DNA of 64,000 nucleotides. It comes from Planctomycetota bacterium (GTDB lineage Bacteria > Planctomycetota > UBA8742 > UBA2392). Positions 33,848-41,584 of this stretch are shown piece after piece. The DNA lies in the NCBI GenBank assembly GCA_015075515.1, contig JABTUE010000002.1:469478-533477 (forward strand), in the 5' to 3' direction. The translations under genes were made by a program, and so were the position numbers. The notes under the pieces were generated by a model. That model saw only the letters and a list, made by a program, of their open reading frames with translations, made no database searches and was not told the origin of the DNA. Positions within the stretch are counted from its first letter, which is position 1; every line of letters begins with the position of its first letter.

Positions 33848-33877
33848 TTGACAGTGCGTTTTTTTTTCGATTATGCG
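33848..33877 (+). promoter_or_regulatory. Possible sigma-70 promoter before the secreted-protein gene
   Basis: TTGACA at 33848-33853 is a perfect -35, followed after 18 bases, including a run of nine or ten T, by TATGCG. The -10 is weak. It lies about 60 bp upstream of the gene at 33940, which has a good AAGGAG site. Confidence 0.4.
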
Positions 33878-33939
33878 CACTACAGACTTTCTGTGAGAAT
33901 TGACGCCAGGACACCCTACAGACAACCCAAGGAGCGATC

Positions 33940-34734
33940 ATGATCATGTGGAGGTGCATCGCACGTACGGCAGCAGCCTTGACTATTGGTGTGCTGGCGT
34001 ACTCCGTTATCCTTGCACAGGCACAAGTGGTGTTGCAACCCGGGGGCAACGGACCAACCGGAAACTTCAATGACGCCAACGGTCAGATCGAGATGTGTCG
34101 AGGCGGGGCAGCAACGTGGGCTGACGGGAACGGCCGTCTGCGTGCCAATGACCCTGCGTTGACCAAGGCCGCCCGTGGTATTGTGGTTGACAACAAGGAA
34201 TGCACGGGGGTTATCACTGAAGCAATCAATCCACACTGGACATGGAGCGTCTCTGCGACCATGACTATCTCGTCCAATGGATACACTACTGGCGCATCCA
34301 ACAACAAGGTCGAAGGACGTGGCCGCGGTGAGCTGGCACTTTGGGGCGATGGCGGACCGGCCTACGCCGCTGCTGAAGTGACAACCACCAACCAGCATGC
34401 GCCCGGTAACTACGACATAGATATTGTTGTCAACGGCTTCACGTACACGGTTTCGAACGGCGGCTCATACCATAAACTGGCCAACCCGCTTGGCGGCGGC
34501 GGTGGATTCAGGCGCATAAACACAGGCCAAACCTTCACCAAATTCGGCCCTGGATGGCGTATGAAATATGAGTCACGCGCCAGCGGCCTTCTGGAGATTG
34601 ACTTCTCAATAGCCGGCCGCGAATCAGCCAGCTTCACCGTGTCGCAGTCCGGCGGCCAATGGAACGACAGTGTGCAGGCATGGGATATTGGTTCTTCCGG
34701 TCTGATTCTGCTTGGTGCATGGATACTTGATTGA
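33940..34734 (+). CDS. Secreted protein of unknown function
   Basis: The 264-residue protein has a signal peptide (ARTAAALTIGVLAYSVILAQ then AQ). The mature part looks all-beta and Gly/Asn-rich: QPGGNGPTGNFNDANGQIEM, AINPHWTWSVSATMTISSNG, NYDIDIVVNGFTYTVSNGGS. AAGGAG precedes the ATG at 33940; a second ATG six bases on is possible. Base composition is lower in GC than its neighbours, shared with the next gene, which starts one base after its stop. I recognise no family; a surface or matrix role is likely from export alone. The pair may be a recent acquisition. Confidence 0.7.
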   Translation: MIMWRCIARTAAALTIGVLAYSVILAQAQVVLQPGGNGPTGNFNDANGQIEMCRGGAATWADGNGRLRANDPALTKAARGIVVDNKECTGVITEAINPHWTWSVSATMTISSNGYTTGASNNKVEGRGRGELALWGDGGPAYAAAEVTTTNQHAPGNYDIDIVVNGFTYTVSNGGSYHKLANPLGGGGGFRRINTGQTFTKFGPGWRMKYESRASGLLEIDFSIAGRESASFTVSQSGGQWNDSVQAWDIGSSGLILLGAWILD

Positions 34735-34735
34735 G

Positions 34736-36349
34736 ATGCCCCACAGGCGCCCAAGCGCTTTTCTTCTCGCGTTGGCACTCATCTTGGCTGCCACAGCTTT
34801 GGCGTTATGGTTTGGAGGCTCATCTCAAGACAGAGTCTCTACCAAAAGTTACGAAGACCAAGGGAACTTTGAAACCGCAACTGACAAACCTTGGGCCGGC
34901 CTAACCAATTCTGTTCTGCCAGACCATGACCGGGAAACCCCAGAAAATCACGGTCTCCCTAATGGCTCCTTGGGTTCCACGGCCTTCGCCTTACATCTTC
35001 AAGTGCAGGATCGCGTCGGCAATCCAGTGGCCGGACTGGGTTTGAAGTTTTCGGATCAACGCTTCTCCGGTTGGCCCAAGGGCTGGGGCGAACCTGATCC
35101 CCTGTTCACAACAACAACAGATCATGCCGGGCATGCTGAAGTTCTCCTGTCACGCTCTCGCACCATCTACGTCAAAGCGGTCAGCGAAGTCTGGCAGCTT
35201 GAAACTTCAATCGACGCGAAGCCTGGCGTAGTGCCCGTGCTGATGGCGAGGGCCGTAGCCACGGTCTATTTGTCGGTCGTCACCGACGCAGGAGAGCCTT
35301 GGTATGGGCAGGCCCGGATCACAGCCGCTGGCGACGGGCACCAGTTTCACGCGTTCATCAAAGAAGGCGAGATAACCAAACTGGAACGCCTGCCTGTTGA
35401 TGACCTGACCGTTCTGTTTTACGAGTGCATGATCGGCGTGGATGAGCAGTCGCACGCTATTTCAGCAGCCGATGTCAAAGATGGCGTTACGATTCACATC
35501 ACGCTCAGGACCAACCCGAAAAACAACAACGGCGCAATCGAAGTTGATGTAACCGGATACGTCGGCGAGATCAAAGAACTGCGGATACTGATTGCGGAAT
35601 CGGGCGCTCTTACTTGGGTTGAACCAGGCACATCACTCCGTACCGTGAAAGTCTGGCGTTCCAGACCGCTATGGCCGCAATCCTATACCATACGGATCGT
35701 TGGACACTCTGATTTTGACCCAGTCTGGACTTCTGACCTTGTTGCTGTTCAACCTCGCAAGATCACGCGGGTTGCGGTGACAATGGATCAGGTATGCAGT
35801 GTACAGGCTTCGGTTGTGGATGATCAGTCGGTGCCGATTACCGGGGCGGTGCTCCTGCTCGGTGAAGACACACTGCCGAACCTTGATTTCATCAGCGGCT
35901 CACCCGGCAGCGTGGCTGTGACAGACGCAGTCGGAAGCGCCACCCTGAACGGGCTCCGTCCAGGGCGTCACAAGCTTACTGTTGCCGCAAAAGGGTTTGA
36001 ACCGCAGGTTTTGGACGCCGAACTTGCAGGAGGACAGCTTCTGGTTCTGGGCGTAGTGCGTCTGGCAAAAGCTGCGGGCTCTATCACGGTGACACTGAAG
36101 GGTATGCGGGAGAAACAGCAGTACTCGATCATGGTTCTGAAACCCGGCGGTACGGCGCTGCATACTGCAAAGAACGTTGGAACAGATGTGACGACCTTTT
36201 CTGGTCTGAGTCTGAACACATACGTGGTTGCGGTCGTCACCGGACGCGGTGGCAGGCCCATTACCGTTACCATCACGCTTACCGGCAGCGAACCCACAGC
36301 TAGCGTCAACCTGGACGTCTCGGCGCTTGTCGAGACACCGCTGGATTGA
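34736..36349 (+). CDS. Exported protein with repeated Ig/carboxypeptidase-like folds
   Basis: The 537-residue protein has an N-terminal signal or anchor (PSAFLLALALILAATALALW). At least four beta-sandwich modules follow: ALHLQVQDRVGNPVAGLGLK, ATVYLSVVTDAGEPWYGQAR, CSVQASVVDDQSVPITGAVL with GSATLNGLRPGRHKLTVAAK, and GSITVTLKGMREKQQYSIMV. No catalytic motif is seen. It begins one base after the stop of the preceding secreted protein, so they are co-transcribed. Lower GC and more relaxed codon choice than the flanking housekeeping genes set the pair apart. Confidence 0.75.
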   Translation: MPHRRPSAFLLALALILAATALALWFGGSSQDRVSTKSYEDQGNFETATDKPWAGLTNSVLPDHDRETPENHGLPNGSLGSTAFALHLQVQDRVGNPVAGLGLKFSDQRFSGWPKGWGEPDPLFTTTTDHAGHAEVLLSRSRTIYVKAVSEVWQLETSIDAKPGVVPVLMARAVATVYLSVVTDAGEPWYGQARITAAGDGHQFHAFIKEGEITKLERLPVDDLTVLFYECMIGVDEQSHAISAADVKDGVTIHITLRTNPKNNNGAIEVDVTGYVGEIKELRILIAESGALTWVEPGTSLRTVKVWRSRPLWPQSYTIRIVGHSDFDPVWTSDLVAVQPRKITRVAVTMDQVCSVQASVVDDQSVPITGAVLLLGEDTLPNLDFISGSPGSVAVTDAVGSATLNGLRPGRHKLTVAAKGFEPQVLDAELAGGQLLVLGVVRLAKAAGSITVTLKGMREKQQYSIMVLKPGGTALHTAKNVGTDVTTFSGLSLNTYVVAVVTGRGGRPITVTITLTGSEPTASVNLDVSALVETPLD

Positions 36350-36449
36350 AGCAGGTCGGCCCGGATGCCCCCCGGTCATCTGTCCGGTCTGCCGGCAGAA
36401 CACCCCCCAACGCCCTTTACGCGGGGCAGGAAATCGGCACTATCACGGC

Positions 36450-37115
36450 ATGAAGCGACTGCTCAAGGGCATTGCCCACTTCCACAAGTACGTGCGCCCC
36501 AACGTGCGCGAAACGTTCGCCAAGCTGGCCCTGGGCCAGAAACCCGACTGCCTGCTGGTTGCCTGCAGTGACAGCCGCGTGGTGCCCAACCTGTTTGCGT
36601 CGAGTGACCCCGGCGACATGTTTGTTGTGCGCAACCCCGGCAACATCGTCGCCCCCAGCGACGCTGACGGAAAATCCCAGGCCGATGAAAGCGAAGCCGG
36701 CGCCATCGAATTTGCCGTGATGCACCTGGGCGTGCCCGACATTGTCGTATGCGGCCACAGCGAATGCGGCGCAATGCGCGCCCTGTGCGGCGAGGTGCAT
36801 CTTGGCAACGCCGAACACCTGCAGGCCTGGCTGCGTCACGCCGAGGCCGCCTTGCTGGCGCGGCCGGACGCGCACCTGGATTCACAGCAGGCACGCCACA
36901 ACCTGGTCAGCCAGATCAACGTGCTGGTGCAACTCGACAACCTGCGCAGTTATCCGTTTGTGGCCGAGCATGAACGCCAGGGCAAGCTGCGCCTGCACGC
37001 CTGGTGGTTCGACATCGCCAATGCCGAGGTGCACGTGTTTGATGCCCGCACAGGCCGTTTTCAGGTCATTGACGAAACGCGCGCCGAACAACTGATCCAG
37101 GAACTGCGGCGCTAA
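36450..37115 (+). CDS. Beta-class carbonic anhydrase
   Basis: This 221-residue zinc enzyme interconverts CO2 and bicarbonate. The metal and catalytic residues are present: LLVACSDSRVVPNLFASSDP (Cys, Asp-Arg dyad) and IVVCGHSECGAMRAL (His and Cys). The N-terminus FHKYVRPNVRETFAKLALGQ and the C-terminal ARHNLVSQINVLVQLDNLRS match family order and length. The start at 36450 begins this conserved helix; the frame is open upstream without family similarity. Its last four bases overlap the convergent DUF1801 gene. Confidence 0.95.
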   Translation: MKRLLKGIAHFHKYVRPNVRETFAKLALGQKPDCLLVACSDSRVVPNLFASSDPGDMFVVRNPGNIVAPSDADGKSQADESEAGAIEFAVMHLGVPDIVVCGHSECGAMRALCGEVHLGNAEHLQAWLRHAEAALLARPDAHLDSQQARHNLVSQINVLVQLDNLRSYPFVAEHERQGKLRLHAWWFDIANAEVHVFDARTGRFQVIDETRAEQLIQELRR

Positions 37116-37684
37116 CGCCCGCGCCCGGAGCCGGCACGCTTCCTTGCCGCAGCCCTGCGGGCAGGTTTCTTTGCGGCGGTCTTGGGCCTGGCCTTTGCGG
37201 CGCGTCGCGCGGCAGCGGCCTTGTTGTTGGCCAGAAGTGCGGTCTCGTAGAAAGCGACGTACTTGTCCACGGGCGTGCGCCGGAAGACTTCGGCAATCAC
37301 ATCCAGCGCCAGGTCTTCAATCTTCTTGAAGCGGATGCACGCCGCGCCCATGTTGAGCTTCTTGCCGGTTTTCTTCCACGCCTTGACGAACCAGTCCATC
37401 AGCGGATTGTTGCCGTGGCCGTAGACACACATCAGGTACAGCGACATGTAGTTCTTCTGGCTGGCATACCCCGCATAAGGCAGGGGTATCTTCGGATCGC
37501 AGTGATAGCCCGCCGGGTAGATGCTGTGCGGCACTGACCAGCCCGGCATGCCGTAACCCATGCCCTCCTGGTACCTGGGATCAATGTGCTTGAGAATCAC
37601 GCCGCGCAGGGTCTCCAGCGCCTGGCGGCGGTCCGGCGGCAGAGAGGCCAGATACTCGGGCACGCTGGCGGCTTTGCTTTGCAT
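37112..37684 (-). CDS. DUF1801 protein with basic C-terminal tail
   Basis: The 190-residue protein has a DUF1801 core (SVPEYLASLPPDRRQALETL, YGMPGWSVPHSIYPAGYHCD, SLYLMCVYGHGNNPLMDWFV, GAACIRFKKIEDLALDVIAE). A strongly basic Ala/Lys/Arg tail of about 40 residues follows (ARRAAKARPKTAAKKPARRA), like a histone H1-type nucleic-acid-binding tail. GAGGAA precedes the ATG at 37684. It follows lpxD on the same strand by 11 bp. The tail suggests association with DNA or RNA; the core function is unknown. Confidence 0.8.
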   Translation of the reverse strand: MQSKAASVPEYLASLPPDRRQALETLRGVILKHIDPRYQEGMGYGMPGWSVPHSIYPAGYHCDPKIPLPYAGYASQKNYMSLYLMCVYGHGNNPLMDWFVKAWKKTGKKLNMGAACIRFKKIEDLALDVIAEVFRRTPVDKYVAFYETALLANNKAAAARRAAKARPKTAAKKPARRAAARKRAGSGRGR

Positions 37685-37695
37685 GGTGGAGTTCC

Positions 37696-38844
37696 TCAAC
37701 CCTGGGCCGGGGGCTGTTCGCCGCCCTCGATCGGCGCGGGGCGCGAACGCAGAAAGCGGGTGACGGCACCGGGCTGGGCGTCCTTGAAATCATCTTCTTC
37801 GGCGCGTTCGGGCGGCAGACCAACCTGGCCCGCCAGCTTGGCCACCAGTGCCTTAAGTTCACGGAAATCCGCCATCAGATCCGGCAAACGGCGCACCGCA
37901 GCCTCGCGGCGCATGTAGGCCTTGCCCTCGTCGGCGGGCAGGCCGGCAACTTTCTGGCCCGGCGCGACATCCTGCATCACGCCGGTTTTTGCCGCGACCT
38001 TGGCGCCCATGCCGATGGTGATGTGGTCGGCAATTCCGGCGTTGCCACCCAGCATGACGTAGTCCTTGAGCACCGCGCTGCCGGCGACACCGGACAGTCC
38101 GGCCAGCACACAGTTCTGGCCGATCTGAACGTTGTGGGCGATCTGCACCAGGTTGTCAATCTTGGTGCCCCTGCGGACCAGAGTTATGTCAAAGCGCGCG
38201 CGGTCAATGGTGGTGTTGGCGCCGATCTCAACATCGTCCTCGATCACCACAATGCCGCGCTGAGGTGCCTTGACGAACTTGCCGGCCACGAAGTGGTAGC
38301 CGAACCCGTCGTTGCCGACGCGCGCACCGGAGTGAAGGGTACAGTTCTTGCCGACTCGGCAGCGCTCCAGCAGGGTCACATGCGGAAACAGCACCGTGTT
38401 GTCCCCGATGGTGACTTCGTCACCGACATAGCAGTGCGGGTAGATCACCACGTTCTTACCCAGCTTCACGCCGTCGCCGATGAACGTGAACGCGCCGACG
38501 CTGCTGCCTTCGCCCATCTCAAAGCGCTTGCCGATCACAGTGTGGTCGGCAATGCCCGGCAGGGGCCGCGGCGGTTCGGGTCTCAAGGCCCCCACGGCCT
38601 TGGAAAACGCCAGGTCGGGGTCGTCGGCGCGCAGGGCGTTCATGCCCTGGGGTACGGGCACGCCGGGCTGAGTGACAACGGCGCCGGCGCGTGACTTTTC
38701 CAGCGCCGGCAGATACGTCTTGTCGGCCACAAAGCAGATTTGCTCGCGCGTGGCGGTCTCAATCCGGGCCACGTCCTTGATCTCGTGGTCGCCGTTGCCC
38801 TCCAGTTTGGCGCCGCAGATCTGTGCCAGTTCCGCCAGCCGCAT
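37696..38844 (-). CDS. lpxD: UDP-3-O-acylglucosamine N-acyltransferase
   Basis: This 382-residue enzyme adds the N-linked hydroxyacyl chain in lipid A synthesis. The N-terminal uridine-binding domain (MRLAELAQICGAKLEGNGD) precedes a long left-handed beta-helix of hexapeptide repeats (VGAFTFIGDGVKLGKNVVIY), with the catalytic His in DNLVQIAHNVQIGQNCVLAG. A C-terminal helix and a tail follow (FRELKALVAKLAGQVGLPPE). I prefer the ATG at 38844 because AAGGA lies at a usable distance; the ATG at 38853 directly abuts it. The OmpH/Skp-like gene lies just upstream, the classic skp-lpxD arrangement. Confidence 0.96.
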   Translation of the reverse strand: MRLAELAQICGAKLEGNGDHEIKDVARIETATREQICFVADKTYLPALEKSRAGAVVTQPGVPVPQGMNALRADDPDLAFSKAVGALRPEPPRPLPGIADHTVIGKRFEMGEGSSVGAFTFIGDGVKLGKNVVIYPHCYVGDEVTIGDNTVLFPHVTLLERCRVGKNCTLHSGARVGNDGFGYHFVAGKFVKAPQRGIVVIEDDVEIGANTTIDRARFDITLVRRGTKIDNLVQIAHNVQIGQNCVLAGLSGVAGSAVLKDYVMLGGNAGIADHITIGMGAKVAAKTGVMQDVAPGQKVAGLPADEGKAYMRREAAVRRLPDLMADFRELKALVAKLAGQVGLPPERAEEDDFKDAQPGAVTRFLRSRPAPIEGGEQPPAQG

Positions 38845-38874
38845 GTGCCCCATCCTTGCCGGCCTGTGCCGGGC

Positions 38875-39927
38875 CTATTCGGTTTTCTTGTTGCGCGCGG
38901 CCTCGCGCTCTTTGGCCAGTTTGACCATGTCTATGCGCTTGCCTTCCTTGTCTACCAGCCTTACCCGGATGTCCAGCGTGGTGGAATCCACCAGAGAACG
39001 CACGCGCACGGTGACGATGTCGGACTGTTCGGGGCATTCAGCGGGCGCTCGGTAACTACCGTCGTCCTTGACTTCACCGGACTTGATGCCGGTGCGCCAC
39101 CACGACAGGTCGGCGTTGCGGCCCGTGGCGGGCTGGCCGTTGTTGGTGACCTTGACCCGAAAGCGCACCGATTCGCCAAGCCGCACCTCAAAGTCAATGC
39201 GTTCTTTGTTGTCATCGCCCTGGGCAACCCGAGCCAGTGCTTCGCCTTCTTTGCCGTCCGACTGCACGCGCGTGGCGCCGTCCAGCTCGATCTTGATCTC
39301 GACACCCCACAGTTTCTTGGCTTCGGCAGCGACAACATCCGTGAGATCGTGCTCCTTGTCGTAGTAGATCACCGGGCTGATCAGCAACTGCTGCTGCAGC
39401 ACGCGGAAGTCGTCGCTGGCTTCGGCAGCCTTTTCGGGGTTGCGCACGATGTTCAGCACCTGGCTGTAGCCGCGCTGGGTGGCAATGCCGGTCACCAGGT
39501 TGCGCAGCCGCACAAAGCTGTCAATTGCTGCAGCACGCAGGTCTTTCTGGGCATCGGATTCGACCTTCAGCCGGCGGGTGTTGTACTCACGCTGGGCCGC
39601 CAGAAGGTTCTGCATGGCCGTCCAGTGCTTCTGTTCGTGGGGCTTGTACAGGCGGCGGTCGGCCTCCAGGCGTTCCACACGCGGGGCCATTTCAACATCT
39701 ATGGCCTGCAGCAATTCCTCGGCTTCGGCGTAGATGCGCCGCTGGTCGGATTCAAGCTGCTTTTCGCCCTTGAACAGGCTAAGAAAATCCACATAGGCCA
39801 CCTTGACCGGCGGCACGTCGGCCGAACGGGCCTCCACACGTCCGGCACCAGACCCCGCCGCGATGCCCGCCAGCGCCCCGGCCGCCAGAGCCAGCGCCAC
39901 AATCACCAGATTGATTCGATTCCGCAT
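38875..39927 (-). CDS. OmpH/Skp-like periplasmic protein with Ig-like C-terminus
   Basis: The 350-residue protein has a signal peptide (INLVIVALALAAGALAGIAA). A Skp-like coiled-coil arm follows at about 45-170 (VKVAYVDFLSLFKGEKQLES and RVERLEADRRLYKPHEQKHW). The C-terminal half is unusual for Skp: a beta-sandwich with LGESVRFRVKVTNNGQPATG and QSDIVTVRVRSLVDSTTLDI, then a charged helix. Position just before lpxD supports an outer-membrane biogenesis role, as for Skp. The extra Ig-like domain may bind envelope proteins. Confidence 0.8.
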   Translation of the reverse strand: MRNRINLVIVALALAAGALAGIAAGSGAGRVEARSADVPPVKVAYVDFLSLFKGEKQLESDQRRIYAEAEELLQAIDVEMAPRVERLEADRRLYKPHEQKHWTAMQNLLAAQREYNTRRLKVESDAQKDLRAAAIDSFVRLRNLVTGIATQRGYSQVLNIVRNPEKAAEASDDFRVLQQQLLISPVIYYDKEHDLTDVVAAEAKKLWGVEIKIELDGATRVQSDGKEGEALARVAQGDDNKERIDFEVRLGESVRFRVKVTNNGQPATGRNADLSWWRTGIKSGEVKDDGSYRAPAECPEQSDIVTVRVRSLVDSTTLDIRVRLVDKEGKRIDMVKLAKEREAARNKKTE

Positions 39928-40024
39928 TCCATACGCTCCTGTGGCCCCGCATGTTCAGCCGGTGATGTTGCCAAGGAAAGACCGCCCTGTCAGCCTTCAT
40001 CGTGCTTTGTCCGGCAACCCGCCC

Positions 40025-40052
40025 TTGACGCACGGGTGTGGTCCGTTACCTT
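40025..40052 (+). promoter_or_regulatory. Promoter of tRNA-Gln
   Basis: TTGACG, 16 bases, TACCTT, ending 27 bp before the tRNA. The same layout, TTGACA-N16-TACGTT, precedes the tRNA-Leu gene at 53847, and both have GT-rich spacers, which strengthens both calls. Confidence 0.6.
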
Positions 40053-40079
40053 TGCGACGTCGCGGACAGCGCGGCAAAC

Positions 40080-40154
40080 TGGCCCTTGGTGTAATTGGTA
40101 ACACACCTGACTCTGGATCAGGTTTTCAAGGTTCGAGTCCTTGAGGGCCAGCCA
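40080..40154 (+). tRNA. tRNA-Gln (CTG anticodon)
   Basis: A 75-nt cloverleaf with encoded CCA. The acceptor stem TGGCCCT pairs with AGGGCCA, the D-loop has AATTGGTAA, the anticodon stem CCTGA/TCAGG holds the loop CTCTGGA with anticodon CTG, and the T-arm is CAAGG-TTCGAGT-CCTTG. Discriminator G and CCA follow. It reads CAG codons. Confidence 0.97.
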
Positions 40155-40160
40155 CTCTGT

Positions 40161-40189
40161 GCGGGCGTCCGGGATAACCGGACGCCCGC
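40161..40189 (+). terminator. Hairpin after tRNA-Gln
   Basis: GCGGGCGTCCGG and CCGGACGCCCGC form a perfect 12-bp stem with a GATAA loop, six bases after the tRNA. There is no T-run, so it is either a processing or stability hairpin or a non-canonical terminator. Confidence 0.55.
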
Positions 40190-40288
40190 TGACGTTCAGG
40201 CCCGAATTCGGGTGTTCGATTTTGGATTTTGGGTTCGGCCTCGCGTAGGCTGCCCATGTGCAAGCATCACCTGCAATCCGACTGAGCC

Positions 40289-40840
40289 ATGACTGAACCC
40301 GCACGCATCGGCATTGTTACCGTCAGCGACCGCGCCTCGCGCGGCGAATACGAAGACAAGGGCGGCCCGGCCATCGAGGCCGAACTGGGCAAGATCCTGT
40401 TGTCTGAGTGGGAGGCGGTGGCCGTGGTGATCCCTGACGAAATCACCCAGATCAAAGCCACACTGGTGGACCTGTGCGACAACGAGGGCTGTTGTCTGGT
40501 TGTCACCACCGGCGGCACCGGGCCGGCCCTGCGCGACGTAACGCCCGAGGCCACCGAGGCCGTAATCCACAAGCCGATGCCCGGCTTTGGCGAACTGATG
40601 CGGGCTGTCAGCCTGAAAAGCGTGCCCACGGCGATTCTGTCGCGCCAGACAGCGGGCATCCGCGGCCGATCGCTGATTGTCAACCTGCCCGGTAACCCGC
40701 CGGCGATTCACGACTGCCTGATGGCGGTGTTTCCGGCCATTCCGTACTGCATTGACCTGCTGGAGGGGCCGTACCTGGAGACAGACCCGGCATACTGCGC
40801 GGCGTTCCGGCCCAAACACGCTAAAAAGAAACAGTCTTGA
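40289..40840 (+). CDS. mogA: Molybdopterin adenylyltransferase
   Basis: This 183-residue enzyme adenylates molybdopterin before metal insertion in molybdenum cofactor synthesis. Family motifs are RIGIVTVSDRASRGEYEDKG, VVTTGGTGPALRDVTPEATE, MPGFGELMRAVSLKSVPTAI, LSRQTAGIRGRSLIVNLPGN and PPAIHDCLMAVFPAIPYCID. Length is normal for MogA. It stands alone after tRNA-Gln and converges on ktrA. With the XdhC-like gene at the left edge it implies that molybdenum enzymes are present in the organism. Confidence 0.94.
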   Translation: MTEPARIGIVTVSDRASRGEYEDKGGPAIEAELGKILLSEWEAVAVVIPDEITQIKATLVDLCDNEGCCLVVTTGGTGPALRDVTPEATEAVIHKPMPGFGELMRAVSLKSVPTAILSRQTAGIRGRSLIVNLPGNPPAIHDCLMAVFPAIPYCIDLLEGPYLETDPAYCAAFRPKHAKKKQS

Positions 40841-40879
40841 GTCTGAAGTTCACGGCAAGGGAATACCCGGAACTGTCTG

Positions 40880-41560
40880 TTACTCCATCTCGCGCAGAAA
40901 CCGGTCAATGTCGCGATCCTTGCCCACCAGCATCAGGACATCGCCTTCCTGCGGAACGGTGTCAGGGCCCGGGATACTGATGTTTTCGGCCCCGCTGCCG
41001 GGCCCGGCTCCCACGGCGGCGTTGCGGATTGCCACCAGGTTCAGCCCGAAGTTCTTGCGCAGTTGAAGTTCCATCAGCGTCTTGCCGCGCACGCCCGGCG
41101 GCGCCTTGACCTGTACAAAGCTGTGCTCGTTGCCGATTTCAACCGCCTCCAGCAGGCTGGGTTTGGCCAGTCGCTGCGACAACTTGAGCGCCGCCTGCTC
41201 TTCGGGCAGAAGCACCTCGTCGGCCCCCAAGCGCCGCAAAATAGTCTCCTTCACACGGTCGTTGGCGCGGGCAATCACGCGCGGACCGTCCAGGTCGCGC
41301 GCCGCCAGCATGGCCAACTGGCAGGCCTCAAAGTTTTCGCCGATCGCGACCACCACGGTGTCTACCTTGCCCAGACCCAGCGAACGCTGGGTCTCCAGAT
41401 CCGTCGCGTCAGCCTGAACGGCCAGCGCCACCCGGTCCTTGACCTCGTTGACGATCTCAACGTCGTAATCAATGGCGATGACCTCAATGCCTTCTTTGGC
41501 AAGGTTTTCAGCCAGCGCCATGCCGAAGCGGCCCAAACCGATGACGGCGACTTTCTGCAT
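40880..41560 (-). CDS. ktrA: Potassium-channel RCK regulatory subunit (KtrA/TrkA type)
   Basis: The 226-residue cytoplasmic protein has an RCK-N Rossmann domain (VAVIGLGRFGMALAENLAKE, EVIAIDYDVEIVNEVKDRVA, TVVVAIGENFEACQLAMLAA) and an RCK-C domain (LMELQLRKNFGLNLVAIRNA, VLMLVGKDRDIDRFL). It binds nucleotide and gates the KtrB pore. It follows the ktrB gene by 24 bp on the same strand, so they form one unit. The single RCK-N plus RCK-C length fits KtrA and not the doubled E. coli TrkA. Confidence 0.93.
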   Translation of the reverse strand: MQKVAVIGLGRFGMALAENLAKEGIEVIAIDYDVEIVNEVKDRVALAVQADATDLETQRSLGLGKVDTVVVAIGENFEACQLAMLAARDLDGPRVIARANDRVKETILRRLGADEVLLPEEQAALKLSQRLAKPSLLEAVEIGNEHSFVQVKAPPGVRGKTLMELQLRKNFGLNLVAIRNAAVGAGPGSGAENISIPGPDTVPQEGDVLMLVGKDRDIDRFLREME

Positions 41561-41584
41561 CGTTGTATCCTGTGTCCCGCGTCC

